Assembly (NCBI RefSeq): GCF_011927905.1
Contig: NZ_JAATJL010000001.1
Location: 3,286,001-3,350,000 of the forward strand
From: Arthrobacter pigmenti
GTDB lineage: Bacteria > Actinomycetota > Actinomycetes > Actinomycetales > Micrococcaceae
DNA length: 64,000 bases
Direction of reading: 5' to 3'
Positions 25,295 through 34,114 of the stretch are shown here, one piece after another (position 1 is the stretch's first letter; each line of letters starts with the position of its first letter). The notes beneath the pieces were generated by a model, which was not told the DNA's origin, did no database searches, and was given only the letters and a program-made list of their open reading frames with translations. The position numbers and the translations under genes were made by a program.

Positions 25295-25888
25295 ATGGAT
25301 GACAAAGAGGTTCTACACCGCTACCTGCGCCGCCGTCGGGAGGATCTGCTCGCCAAACTTAACGGCTTGAGCGATTACGACGCCCGCCGCCCCCTCACAC
25401 CCACCGGCACCAATCTGCTGGGGCTGGTGAAGCACGTCGCGAGCGTGGAATTGGGCTACTTCGGCGAGGTTTTCGGCCGGTCCAGCGGCAGAGACCTACC
25501 CTGGTTCGACGACGACGCCGCCCCCGAGGCCGATCTCTGGCTCACCGCCGAGGAAACCCGTGAAGACATTATTGAACTGCACCACTTCTCGGCAGCCCAC
25601 ACGGATGCAACGATCGCGGCCCTACCGCTCGACGCCGTCGGCGAGGTGCCTTGGTGGTCAGAAGAACGACGCCGGGTAACGCTTCAGCAGATTCTCGTAC
25701 ATATGTGCGTGGAGACCGCCCAGCATGTGGGTCACGCTGACATTCTGCGTGAACTGCTCGACGGCGCTACCGGACGCGGCCCGGAAGATCCGAACATGCC
25801 CCAGCGCACTGCCGAGGAGTGGGCACAGCATTGGGAACGCGTTGAAACCGCTGCCCGTCGGGCCACCGCCACTCCTCCTACCGATTAA
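25295..25888 (+). CDS. DinB-family (DUF664-like) protein
   Basis: A 197-residue four-helix DinB-like protein. It begins DKEVLHRYLRRRREDLLAKLNGLSDYDARRPLTPTGTNLLGLVKHVASVELGYFGEVFGR, with a His in LVKHV, and later ILVHMCVETAQHVGHADILRELLDG supplies two further metal-ligand histidines. These proteins are putative thiol-dependent (mycothiol) transferases. Its end overlaps the convergent ROK gene by 11 bases. It does not obviously belong to the sugar locus around it. Confidence 0.85.
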   Translation: MDDKEVLHRYLRRRREDLLAKLNGLSDYDARRPLTPTGTNLLGLVKHVASVELGYFGEVFGRSSGRDLPWFDDDAAPEADLWLTAEETREDIIELHHFSAAHTDATIAALPLDAVGEVPWWSEERRRVTLQQILVHMCVETAQHVGHADILRELLDGATGRGPEDPNMPQRTAEEWAQHWERVETAARRATATPPTD

Positions 25889-27056
25889 AGGACCACTGCA
25901 CGCCGAACGCACGGTTGAGCGCGTACTGGGCGACACCGAAGGCTTCCCGCGGCGGATGCGCATAAACAACGCTGGGTGTGCGCGCCGCCATCGCGGGATT
26001 GGCGTTCAGCTCTTTCTGCACGGCGGCGAGGAACGCCGACCCCAATCGTGGAGCATCTCCTCCCAGAACTACCTGCTGGATATCGAGCGCTGCGCATATC
26101 AACCGCAGCGCCCTCGCCAAGGCAACAGCCCCAGCTTCGAGCCGTTCGACGGCGGAGGGGTCCGCAGCCAACGCGGAAATCTCATCACTGGTCAGTTCCT
26201 CAGAGTAAGCGGGGCCAAGCATCGCACGCATGGAGGCGACTGATTCAAGGCAACCGGCAACCCCGCACAGGCAGGCTGGTTCCGATGCTTCGTAATCGAC
26301 TCTGACATGGCCAATTTCGCCGGCCCGGCCGGAAAGTCCACTCAACAGCAGGCCGCGGGAGACGATTGCGGCACCCAAACCGCCGCCCATGTGCACAAAG
26401 TACAAAGTCGCTGCGGCATTCGGGTGATAAGCGCCCTCAACCATCGCTTCAGCATCAGCATCGTTGACAACAAAAGTCGGCACCCCGGTAGCGGCCTCGA
26501 TCAGATACGCCAATGGAACGTTGTGCCAGTCCAACTGGACACTTTCCAGTACTGTTCCCTCATCCTGGGCACCCGGGACCTGAAGCCCGACCACACCGAT
26601 CTTCCGCTCGGTGTTCGAGATGAAGGTTGACACAAAGTGCACGAGGTCTTCCGGAGCGACGTTTCGATCGAATTCCCTGGATTCGGTCGATTCGACTTCA
26701 CCACCGAGCGTGAATAGCGCCGCGCGGAAGCGCCGCGGCCGAACCGTTACGGTGAGAATGCCGTGGACCGACCGATCAACCTTCAACGTGGTGGCCGGTT
26801 TGCCACCGGTACTTTCTGCCTGCTCACCGTCAAGCACAAGGCCGTCGTCAATCAGTTCCTTGAGGATTGTCGACACCGTCGACGGATTCAGTCCGGTGTT
26901 CCGGGCAATCTTGGCGCGGGTTGCACTACCCTCCTGGTCCACGATCTGCTGAAATGCCATGACGCGATGGGCTTTGCGGATCTCCCGTTGGACCGCATAA
27001 GTGCGCTCGAGAAGCTGAGCGCCACCAGGTTGAAGGTCCGGAGATGTCACCGACAT
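25878..27056 (-). CDS. ROK-family transcriptional repressor
   Basis: A 392-residue ROK protein with an N-terminal wHTH (RVMAFQQIVDQEGSATRAKIARNTGLNPSTVSTILKELIDDGLVL) and a sugar-kinase-like domain with VHMGGGLGAAIVSRGLLLSGLSGRAGEIGHVRVD and the zinc-binding cluster CLCGVAGCLE. ROK regulators of this type respond to sugars such as GlcNAc. It lies between the GH109/NPCBM operon and the divergent GH20 gene and is the probable controller of both. GGGAGG precedes the ATG. Confidence 0.93.
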   Translation of the reverse strand: MSVTSPDLQPGGAQLLERTYAVQREIRKAHRVMAFQQIVDQEGSATRAKIARNTGLNPSTVSTILKELIDDGLVLDGEQAESTGGKPATTLKVDRSVHGILTVTVRPRRFRAALFTLGGEVESTESREFDRNVAPEDLVHFVSTFISNTERKIGVVGLQVPGAQDEGTVLESVQLDWHNVPLAYLIEAATGVPTFVVNDADAEAMVEGAYHPNAAATLYFVHMGGGLGAAIVSRGLLLSGLSGRAGEIGHVRVDYEASEPACLCGVAGCLESVASMRAMLGPAYSEELTSDEISALAADPSAVERLEAGAVALARALRLICAALDIQQVVLGGDAPRLGSAFLAAVQKELNANPAMAARTPSVVYAHPPREAFGVAQYALNRAFGVQWSFNR

Positions 27057-27233
27057 AGCTCACACCTCCCGGATGATGGATCTTGCTGCCTTGGAGTCGA
27101 CGTGGGGAGCCGTCATGCTTCATTGGCCCACGGGACATAGTCAGGAATAGGACCACAGTACTCGCTCGTCCAAAATCAGGTGAGAACCCACCCAAACCTG
27201 CTCATACTTGCACTTAATATTCCTTCTTGCATC

Positions 27234-27282
27234 ATAAATAGTCAGAAATAAGGTTGACTGCCTGCCGCGCGGTGGACACTAT
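27234..27282 (+). promoter_or_regulatory. Promoter and candidate ROK operator of the GH20 gene
   Basis: The AT-rich motif ATAAATAGTCAGAAATAA (27234-27251) abuts TTGACT (27254-27259), a -35 element, with CACTAT 17 bases later as a weak -10 (27277-27282). The motif resembles the one upstream of the GH109 gene. The region lies between divergent ROK and GH20 genes. Confidence 0.5.
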
Positions 27283-27347
27283 GGAGTTACAAGTTAGTTG
27301 TGTCACAGGACAAAGCCCCATCCGCACGAGTCAACAATGGAGTTCTC

Positions 27348-30326
27348 ATGGCCCATCCCATACCCATTCGATCCGCCCACCCTTCACCGGGCGGCATTAG
27401 ACGGTGGGTCACTACCGCAACCGCGGCGGCCGTTATGGCCGGAAGTTTCGGCTCCATTGCACCGGCAAGCGCTGATGAACCGGCTGATGCAGTGAATGCA
27501 AAGCCTGTTGTCGTCCCATCTCTGCACGAATGGACTGGCGGCACCGGAGACCTCGTCCTCTCCAACGAAAGCCGCATCGTCGTCGACGCGGGCCTTGAGC
27601 AGATCGGTGAGGAGTTCGCTGGCGATCTGTCGGAGATGACCGGCCTGGATCTTGCCGTCGTGTCGGGCGAGAGCGCAGCAGGGGACATCACGCTTGACCT
27701 GGCCCCGGAGGACCAGCATGCCGCCGGTGGCGAACGGTACGCCGAAGAAGGCTACCGGCTGATCACGGATACCGATGTCACCATCAGCGCGCCGACCGAA
27801 ACCGGTGTGTACTACGGGACCCGGAGCCTGCTGCAGATTCTGATGCAGTCAGAGGGACGCAACGACGTCCCCGTCGGCACTGCGGTGGACTGGCCGGACT
27901 ATGAAGAGCGCGGTTTTATGCTCGACGTGGGACGGCGCTTCTTCACCCCCGAATTCATCCGTGACTACATCGAGATGATGAGCTACTACAAACTCAACCG
28001 GTTCCAGATCCACCTGAACGACAACGAAATACATCCCGAGAACAACGACTTCACCAAGGCCTACACCGGATTCCGGTTGAAGACCGACAATGCGGAGTTT
28101 GCGGGCCTCGCGTCCACCGACGGAGCGTATGACCGCGCCGATTGGGACAGCTTCGAGGACACAGCGGCAACCCGCGGAGTGCTCCTCGTGCCGGAGATCG
28201 ATGTACCTGCTCACTCAGCCGCCATCGTCAACTGGAAGCGAGAGATCGGGCTCAACGGCGGCAACTCGGACATGCTGGACTTGAGCAAGCCGGAAACAAT
28301 TGAAACCGTGAAGGACATCTTCAACGAGTTCGCCCCGTGGTTCCGCGGTTCGGATCTGCACTTCGGCGCCGACGAGTACACCCGCGAACACAGCGACGTC
28401 TACCGCGACTTCTACAACACCATGGCCGAGCACATCCGCGGACTCGGCAAGCAGCCCGTCGCTTGGGGAAGCGCCACAGTAATGAGTGGCGGCCTCGAGG
28501 GTTATGACAAGGACGTGATCATCAACTCCTGGAACAATGGTTGGTACGGACTCGACACAGCTGAAGCCGATGGTGTGGAGTTCATCAACACCAATGACGC
28601 AACCCTGTATGTGGTGCCGTTTGCGAATTACTACCACGGCAACGGACTAAACAACCAGTCGCTCTACCAGAACTGGACTCCAAACGAAGCCGGCAATCAA
28701 ACGGTTGGCGCATCCTCGGTTCTCGGTGCCCAGTTCGCTGTCTGGAATGACCTGGTGCACGAGGAATACACCGAAATGGATGTGCACGGTCTGGTCGAGA
28801 AGAGCTTCCCGACCATCGCCCAGAAGACCTGGGCAGCCGTCGATCCCGAGCGCACATACGCTCAATTCACCAGCACCATCCAAACCATCGGCATGGGGCC
28901 GGGGCTGACGCTGATTGATGAGAAGAGCGTTCCCGCGGTTCCGGGCGAGATTTCGAACGGTGCTGATGTGTCCGCAACGGCATCCGCTGAAGGGTACCCG
29001 GTGTCGAACCTCACCGACGGGCAGTCGCTGACCCGGTGGGAATCCGGAACACCGGATGCCAGCGATGTGACCATCGACCTCGGCGAGGCCAAGCAGGTCG
29101 GCGGAGTACACGCAGACTGGGCGCAGAACGCTCCCACCGGTTACGGCGTCGAGACCTCGGTTGACGGCGTGTTCTGGAACAGGGTTGTCCAGCACGAGGT
29201 CGACGGCGCGGGTGCAGACCAGGTCACGTTCGACACTCGGGAAGCCCGATACATCAGGCTGACCGGACTCACCCCCGCCAATCCGGAAGGCGCAGGCGTC
29301 GGCGCGTGGAGCCTGAGCCTCCTCGGCCCGGAGAACCTTGCCGTCGGCTCAACCGCCACCGCATCGGGTGTGGAAGCAGCCAGCTTCCCGGCCGCACTTG
29401 CCGTGGACGGCAGTGAGCAGACCCGCTGGTCAGCCAACTACGACGGCCAGCGGTGGATTGCCACCGACCTTGGTTCGGAGCAGCCCCTGAACCAGGTCAC
29501 CCTGAAGTGGGAGGCAGCGTCGGCGAAGGACTACACGGTTTCGGTGTCGGATAACGGCACGGACTGGACCGTCGTGTCCGCCCAGACCGGTAAGGCTGCC
29601 GGCGCCCGTACCGACATCGTCGATTTCGGTACGGTGAGCGCCCGCCACGTTCGGGTGGATATCCAGGCCTCCACCCTTGGTATCTATCTCTCGCTGTATG
29701 AACTCGAGGTCCGGAACACGGCGTTGACCGCGCTGAATGTCACCGGTTCCCTTGAGGGCACCCCAAACGAGGACGGTCAGTACGGCACTCCGCCGGTCCT
29801 GACCCTCGCAGCCAGCGGTGCCGCCGCAGCAGACGCGACCATTGAGTACGCGGTCCAGGCTGAAGGCACCGACGAGCTGAACTGGGTCGCCTACACCGAA
29901 CCGGTCGCACTCGAAGGCAACGGCACCACCACGGTCCACGCCCGTGCAACCGCCGGAGACGAAACCTCCGAGGGCTACCTCGAGGTCAACCTGGAGACCG
30001 GCTCGCAGGAGCCCGGGTTCATCCCCGAGGCACCAGGGAAGAAGGACCTGAACAGGGACAACGAAGCCAGCTTCGGCGCCCCGCGCGGGCCCGTGGCAGC
30101 CGGTGAGGACATCACCCTCACCACACCCACGGCCGACACCTGGTACTTCGTCTACGCCGATTCCACCCCCGTCGGCTGGCTCCTGTCGGATGCCGACGCC
30201 GGAATCACCTTCCAGTGGCCAGTGGACCTCAAGAACGGAGCCAAGCAGATCTCCCTGACCAACGCCAACGGCGAACTCCTCGGCTGGGACCGCGTCATCA
30301 AGAAGAGCGGACCAGCCAAGCCGTAA
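27348..30326 (+). CDS. Secreted beta-N-acetylhexosaminidase (GH20) with discoidin domains
   Basis: About 992 residues. Signal peptide (WVTTATAAAVMAGSFGSIAPASA), a GH20b-type N-domain, then the GH20 barrel starting at YEERGFMLDVGRRFFTPEFIRDYIE with the catalytic pair Asp342-Glu343 in HFGADEY and the late WNNGWYGLDT region. Two F5/8-type discoidin carbohydrate-binding modules follow (TASAEGYPVSNLTDGQSLTRWESG; TASGVEAASFPAALAVDGSEQTRWS), then an Ig-like CHB_HEX_C-type domain and a small C-terminal module. It removes terminal GlcNAc or GalNAc outside the cell. ATG at 27348 has GGAG at 27335-27338; a GTG at 27300 is in frame but closer to the promoter. Confidence 0.93.
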   Translation: MAHPIPIRSAHPSPGGIRRWVTTATAAAVMAGSFGSIAPASADEPADAVNAKPVVVPSLHEWTGGTGDLVLSNESRIVVDAGLEQIGEEFAGDLSEMTGLDLAVVSGESAAGDITLDLAPEDQHAAGGERYAEEGYRLITDTDVTISAPTETGVYYGTRSLLQILMQSEGRNDVPVGTAVDWPDYEERGFMLDVGRRFFTPEFIRDYIEMMSYYKLNRFQIHLNDNEIHPENNDFTKAYTGFRLKTDNAEFAGLASTDGAYDRADWDSFEDTAATRGVLLVPEIDVPAHSAAIVNWKREIGLNGGNSDMLDLSKPETIETVKDIFNEFAPWFRGSDLHFGADEYTREHSDVYRDFYNTMAEHIRGLGKQPVAWGSATVMSGGLEGYDKDVIINSWNNGWYGLDTAEADGVEFINTNDATLYVVPFANYYHGNGLNNQSLYQNWTPNEAGNQTVGASSVLGAQFAVWNDLVHEEYTEMDVHGLVEKSFPTIAQKTWAAVDPERTYAQFTSTIQTIGMGPGLTLIDEKSVPAVPGEISNGADVSATASAEGYPVSNLTDGQSLTRWESGTPDASDVTIDLGEAKQVGGVHADWAQNAPTGYGVETSVDGVFWNRVVQHEVDGAGADQVTFDTREARYIRLTGLTPANPEGAGVGAWSLSLLGPENLAVGSTATASGVEAASFPAALAVDGSEQTRWSANYDGQRWIATDLGSEQPLNQVTLKWEAASAKDYTVSVSDNGTDWTVVSAQTGKAAGARTDIVDFGTVSARHVRVDIQASTLGIYLSLYELEVRNTALTALNVTGSLEGTPNEDGQYGTPPVLTLAASGAAAADATIEYAVQAEGTDELNWVAYTEPVALEGNGTTTVHARATAGDETSEGYLEVNLETGSQEPGFIPEAPGKKDLNRDNEASFGAPRGPVAAGEDITLTTPTADTWYFVYADSTPVGWLLSDADAGITFQWPVDLKNGAKQISLTNANGELLGWDRVIKKSGPAKP

Positions 30327-30340
30327 CAACCACAGCAACA

Positions 30341-30394
30341 CAACCAACGGCGGCGGAACCCCTCTACGTAGGGGCTCCGCCGCCGTTGGTTGTA
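30341..30394. terminator. Long hairpin terminator between GH20 and VOC genes
   Basis: An 18-bp perfect outer stem (30341-30358 with 30377-30394), one mismatch, then CCCCT paired with AGGGG around a 6-base loop. It lies between convergent genes and should work in both directions. Confidence 0.85.
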
Positions 30395-30399
30395 CCGAC

Positions 30400-30765
30400 T
30401 CAGTCCCGAAACAGGCAGAACGGGTGCCCGGCAGGGTCGAAGTACACCCGCACACCTTCCTGCGGCTGGAATTCAGCCAGCTCTGCGCCGAGAGCCAGGG
30501 CGTGAGCGCCGGCAGCATCCAGGTCGTCAACGTAGATGTCCAGGTGCATCATCATCGGATGGTCACCATCACCTGCAGGCCACACTGGGCGCACGTAGCG
30601 CGGCTCCGTTTGGAAAGACAGCGCCGCACCGCCGTCGGGCGCTTTGAGCATCACCCAGTCGTCGTCGTCGGATTTCGCTTCCCAGCCGAGCAGTTGCTGA
30701 TAGAAGTCGGCAAGCTCGCGGGCGTCGGGTGAATCGAGCACTGTTGCTGAGAGCTGCAGCTTCAT
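30400..30765 (-). CDS. VOC (glyoxalase-like) family protein
   Basis: A 121-residue single-module VOC protein: LQLSATVLDSPDARELADFYQQLLGWEAKSDDDDWVMLK, MMMHLDIYVDDLDAAGAHALALGAEL and VRVYFDPAGHPFCLF. The His in MHLDIYVDD and the Glu-rich C-half are typical positions for ligands. This is a common actinobacterial glyoxalase-like group, often resistance-related, with function unproven. Confidence 0.88.
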   Translation of the reverse strand: MKLQLSATVLDSPDARELADFYQQLLGWEAKSDDDDWVMLKAPDGGAALSFQTEPRYVRPVWPAGDGDHPMMMHLDIYVDDLDAAGAHALALGAELAEFQPQEGVRVYFDPAGHPFCLFRD

Positions 30766-30901
30766 GAATCCTCCAATGGATTGAACGTGTGGGCTTCAGT
30801 CTTACGCCAACCGGCCGCGGCTGGAAAGAGGTGCATGTATTCTGTCAACGCTGGCCGACGGGCTCAGCGACCCGCAGCACAGGAAGGAGGGCGTCGGACT
30901 C

Positions 30902-32434
30902 GTGGCCAGGCCCGGAGGTAGATCGATCTCCCGGGCCGCTGTGCTTGTCACCGGACTGACGGCGGTGTCCACGCTCCTCGGCTTCCTGCGCGACGTCGTC
31001 ATTGCGGCTATCTTCGGCGCCGGAGCCCAGCTCGATGCCTACCTTGTGGCTCAGGGCCTCATGAACATCGTGCTCGGACTGGTTGCTTACGCGATGGCGC
31101 GCTCGGCCACCCCGGTGGTCGCCCGCGAGGCAGCCACCGAGGAGAACGGGTGTAAAGGCCACACCGGGTTCAACGTCGCTTTCACCGTCACCATGCTGGT
31201 TCTCGGCGTGGGATCGGTAATCATGGGAATCTTTGCCGCGCCGGTCACTTCCCTCATCGCGCCCGGTTTCGACGCCGGTGAAGCGGCCACGGTCACGATG
31301 CTCACCCGCATCATCCTCATCGCCACCGTGCTGGTCGCCGGCACCGATCTCCTCGCCGCCCTCGCGCAGTCCCATGGCCGCTTCGCCTGGGCCTCCCTGC
31401 AGGGCGTGCCGTTCAACCTCATCATGATCGCGGCTGCCGGGCTGTTCGGTCCGCAGTACGGGGTCAGCGCCCTCGCCGTCGGTTTCGTGGTGGGTTCGGC
31501 TGCGCGGCTGGTCCTGCAGTTGCCGCCGCTGCGCAGCATCGGCACCCGCGTTCGGCCGCGCCTGGCGCTGAAGGACCCCGGTTTCCGCGAGATCGCCGTC
31601 CTGGTTCCCCCGATGCTCGTTGGCAGCGCGATCGGCAACATCAACACCCTCGTGGACCGTGCGGTCGGCTCCACGCTGGAGGAAGGCGCAATCACCGCAC
31701 TGTCCTACGGGTGGCGGCTGGTCAATCTTCCCGAGCAGCTGCTCATCGCATCGTTACTCGTGCCGCTCTACCCTGCGATCAGCGCGTCAGTGGGCAATCT
31801 TCCCGAGCTGAAGCGCCTGGTGAACCGCGGTCTGTCCGTGACGGTGACCATCCTCGTACCGCTGTGCGTTGTGCTGGCCATTGCCGCGGTTCCCCTCGTT
31901 GAATTGGCATTCGGTCGCGGCGCCTTCTCCCGGGAGGACATCGAGGACACCGCGACCGCCGTCGCCTGGTACGCGCCGGCGCTTCTCGCGCTGGGCTTCA
32001 GGCAGGTGGTGGTGAGTACGTCCTATGCCCTCGGCGACTCCAAGGCGCCCGTCGTCGTCGCCGTGGTCGCGATGATCGTCAACATCGTGGGCGACATCCT
32101 TCTTGCACCGGTCATGGGCGTAGCGGGCATCGCGTTGGCAACCAGCGCTTCCCTGGTTACGGCCGCTCTCGCCAACGCGTGGCTGCTCCATCGCAGGCAC
32201 GACGGCGTGGACCTGCGCACCGCCGTCGCCCTCCTGCTGCGCGCCGCGGTTCTGGCGGCTATCGCCGCCGGCGTTGGGCTCCTGCTGGTGAATGTGGTGG
32301 ACGGTCCGGCGCTGCTGACATGCGCCGTCGTCGCGATTGCGGTGTGTGGGATCTATGCGCTTGGGCTGATCGCGCTGCGCGCACCCGAACGCCGCGTACC
32401 CCTCGACATGATCCGCGCGGCACGACGCCGGTAA
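30902..32434 (+). CDS. MurJ/MviN-family lipid-linked saccharide flippase
   Basis: A 510-residue membrane protein with about 14 hydrophobic segments. The N-terminal ARPGGRSISRAAVLVTGLTAVSTLLGFLRDVVIAAIFGAGAQLDAYLVAQ is the MviN signature, and LVDRAVGSTLEEGAITALSYGWRLVNLPEQLL in the middle is conserved in MurJ. It lacks the cytoplasmic extension typical of the housekeeping actinobacterial MurJ beside trxB, so it is probably a second paralogue moving another lipid-linked glycan. GTG start with AGGAAGGAGG upstream. Convergent with an ATP-grasp gene. Confidence 0.82.
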   Translation: MARPGGRSISRAAVLVTGLTAVSTLLGFLRDVVIAAIFGAGAQLDAYLVAQGLMNIVLGLVAYAMARSATPVVAREAATEENGCKGHTGFNVAFTVTMLVLGVGSVIMGIFAAPVTSLIAPGFDAGEAATVTMLTRIILIATVLVAGTDLLAALAQSHGRFAWASLQGVPFNLIMIAAAGLFGPQYGVSALAVGFVVGSAARLVLQLPPLRSIGTRVRPRLALKDPGFREIAVLVPPMLVGSAIGNINTLVDRAVGSTLEEGAITALSYGWRLVNLPEQLLIASLLVPLYPAISASVGNLPELKRLVNRGLSVTVTILVPLCVVLAIAAVPLVELAFGRGAFSREDIEDTATAVAWYAPALLALGFRQVVVSTSYALGDSKAPVVVAVVAMIVNIVGDILLAPVMGVAGIALATSASLVTAALANAWLLHRRHDGVDLRTAVALLLRAAVLAAIAAGVGLLLVNVVDGPALLTCAVVAIAVCGIYALGLIALRAPERRVPLDMIRAARRR

Positions 32435-32471
32435 TCGCCTCCGTTCGACCCTGCCTGTTTCGGGTTGCTGC

Positions 32472-33722
32472 CTACTCCGGCTTGCCGAACCTCGAGGTCA
32501 CCAGGTGCCAGGTAGGGCCGGGGTCACGGACGTCCCACACGCTGTGATGGGCGCGGCTTGCCCAGCGCATGGTGTCGACGACGTCGGCAAGCAGGCCGCC
32601 GCGCCGCTCAACCCGAGCCCTCCGCAGGTCACCCGCCGCCCAGACATAGCGGACGCCCGCGGGAGCATCGGCGAGCGAGGGAACTGATTCACCGAGCACC
32701 AGCCTCCCCCACGCATTTGCCAGCCCCGGCCTCGCGGCGTTCGTGAGGGCAATCGAGCCGAAGAAGCGGCCATTGAAGTCGATGAGGTGGGGGACGCCGT
32801 CGTCGTCGGTCAGAAACTGCAGTTCCACCAGACCCCACCAGCCGATATGGGACAGCAGCGCATCCACCTTGCGAGCCAGGACGGGGTCGACGGCGACGGT
32901 CTCGGCCCGCGCGGAAGCCCCGTTGGGCGTGGGCCAGAGCCGGGGAGTGCTCTGCTGCACCCTTCCCTCGAGCTTGCCGTTCCGGAACAGTCCGATCATA
33001 GCGCCGAGCCGGCCTCGGATCGGTTCCTGCAGCAGCGGTTCCGCGCCGAGCTGCTCCATGTGGTTGATGCGTTCCTTGGCGCTTGCGATGCTGTCGAACA
33101 GGCGGGCCTCGATGCGGTGGGGGCGGGTCTGTCCCGGGCACCAGTGGGCACGGGACTTCACGACTACCGGGCCCTCCCAATCGGCGATCGCATCCGGAGT
33201 TGCGGGGATCGTGAGCGGCGCAGCGAGCCCCACGTGTGCCGCGCTTTCTGCGAGGGTCACCTTGTCGAGCGCACGTTGGACGGCTTCGGCAGAGGGATGT
33301 GCAACAGGTGTGGGGATATGGTCTCGGTAGGTGGCCAGTGCGGCCATCCAGTCATCGCCGCCGCCGAACACGACGTCGTAACCGCCCGCCTGCACCGCCC
33401 GCTGCACACCCTTGACGAATTCTGCGGCGTCACCGCGCGGCCGGGGAACAACGTGGGAGAAGGAGACCGCCCGCGATGTGCAGAGCATCCCCTTACCCTC
33501 GGGCGTTCCTACGCCAACCACCCAGCCGTCCTGCCGGAGTGAACGCGCGGCTGCGAGTGCACCGCGGTCTCGCGCTGTACTGACAATCAGCGCGCGGGGC
33601 GGTATGTCCAGTTCTTCACTGATCCTGGGCTGCGCGTTCACGAGGCCTTCAACGTCCTTCGGGCGGGAATCGGTCTTGTCCAAGCTTAGGAAGGGCAGAT
33701 GAGAAACAGATGATAAACGCAC
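32472..33722 (-). CDS. ATP-grasp superfamily ligase of unknown substrate
   Basis: A 416-residue protein: PreATP-grasp domain first (RALIVSTARDRGALAAARSLRQDGWVVGVGTPEGKG; GYDVVFGGGDDWMAALA), then the ATP-grasp fold with HVGLAAPLTIPATPDAIADWEGPVVVKSRAHW, EPLLQEPIRG, and the Mg-binding strand GLVELQFLTDDDGVPHLIDFNGRFFGSIAL. The family joins carboxylates to amines or amino acids. The partner and product are unknown; the convergent MurJ-like flippase hints at envelope chemistry. GTG start at 33722 is weak; a GTG at 33641 with GAAGG upstream is an alternative. Confidence 0.8.
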   Translation of the reverse strand: MRLSSVSHLPFLSLDKTDSRPKDVEGLVNAQPRISEELDIPPRALIVSTARDRGALAAARSLRQDGWVVGVGTPEGKGMLCTSRAVSFSHVVPRPRGDAAEFVKGVQRAVQAGGYDVVFGGGDDWMAALATYRDHIPTPVAHPSAEAVQRALDKVTLAESAAHVGLAAPLTIPATPDAIADWEGPVVVKSRAHWCPGQTRPHRIEARLFDSIASAKERINHMEQLGAEPLLQEPIRGRLGAMIGLFRNGKLEGRVQQSTPRLWPTPNGASARAETVAVDPVLARKVDALLSHIGWWGLVELQFLTDDDGVPHLIDFNGRFFGSIALTNAARPGLANAWGRLVLGESVPSLADAPAGVRYVWAAGDLRRARVERRGGLLADVVDTMRWASRAHHSVWDVRDPGPTWHLVTSRFGKPE

Positions 33723-34114
33723 GACGGCGGGTCGCTGGCTCTTAACGCCGTTCGCCGGGGCTATTCACAGGCATCCTACAGGGGCGGCGTCATGCCAGGG
33801 AGTGCGGAACCTGAATGTCTTTTTCCCCAGGCGCCCACACTGCAGGCAACGCATGATCACACCTGCGGAGAACCACCAGGAAAGTGCTCATCCCGCCAAT
33901 CTACAGCTCCACTGTGCCGATCCATTGACACGAAAGTGATCTTGCGCATAGTCTACCAAAACGATTTGGGACAGCCTCACAAGGCAGTTCCCTCTCCACA
34001 CTTCCTGAGTGGCCAATGAACCGATCCTGCGGCCATCCAGCGCGAGGAACTCTTACCGAAACGGCACAAAGCAGTGCCGTCAGACGAAACACCTCCCCTG
34101 AGAGAAGTCACATC
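33723..34114. other. Intergenic region carrying a LacI-type operator and promoter
   Basis: These 392 bases between divergent genes show no convincing gene. The right part holds the promoter/operator listed separately; the left part (33723-33900) shows nothing specific. Confidence 0.5.
33925..33969 (+). promoter_or_regulatory. Promoter with LacI-type operator for the NCS2 permease operon
   Basis: TTGACA (33925-33930) and CATAGT (33947-33952), 16 bases apart, form a good -35/-10. Immediately downstream CCAAA-ACGA-TTTGG (33956-33969) is a near-perfect palindrome centred on CG, the hallmark of LacI-family operators, placed at the predicted transcription start. A LacI regulator gene lies at the far end of the same locus (37683-38699). 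Confidence 0.65.
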
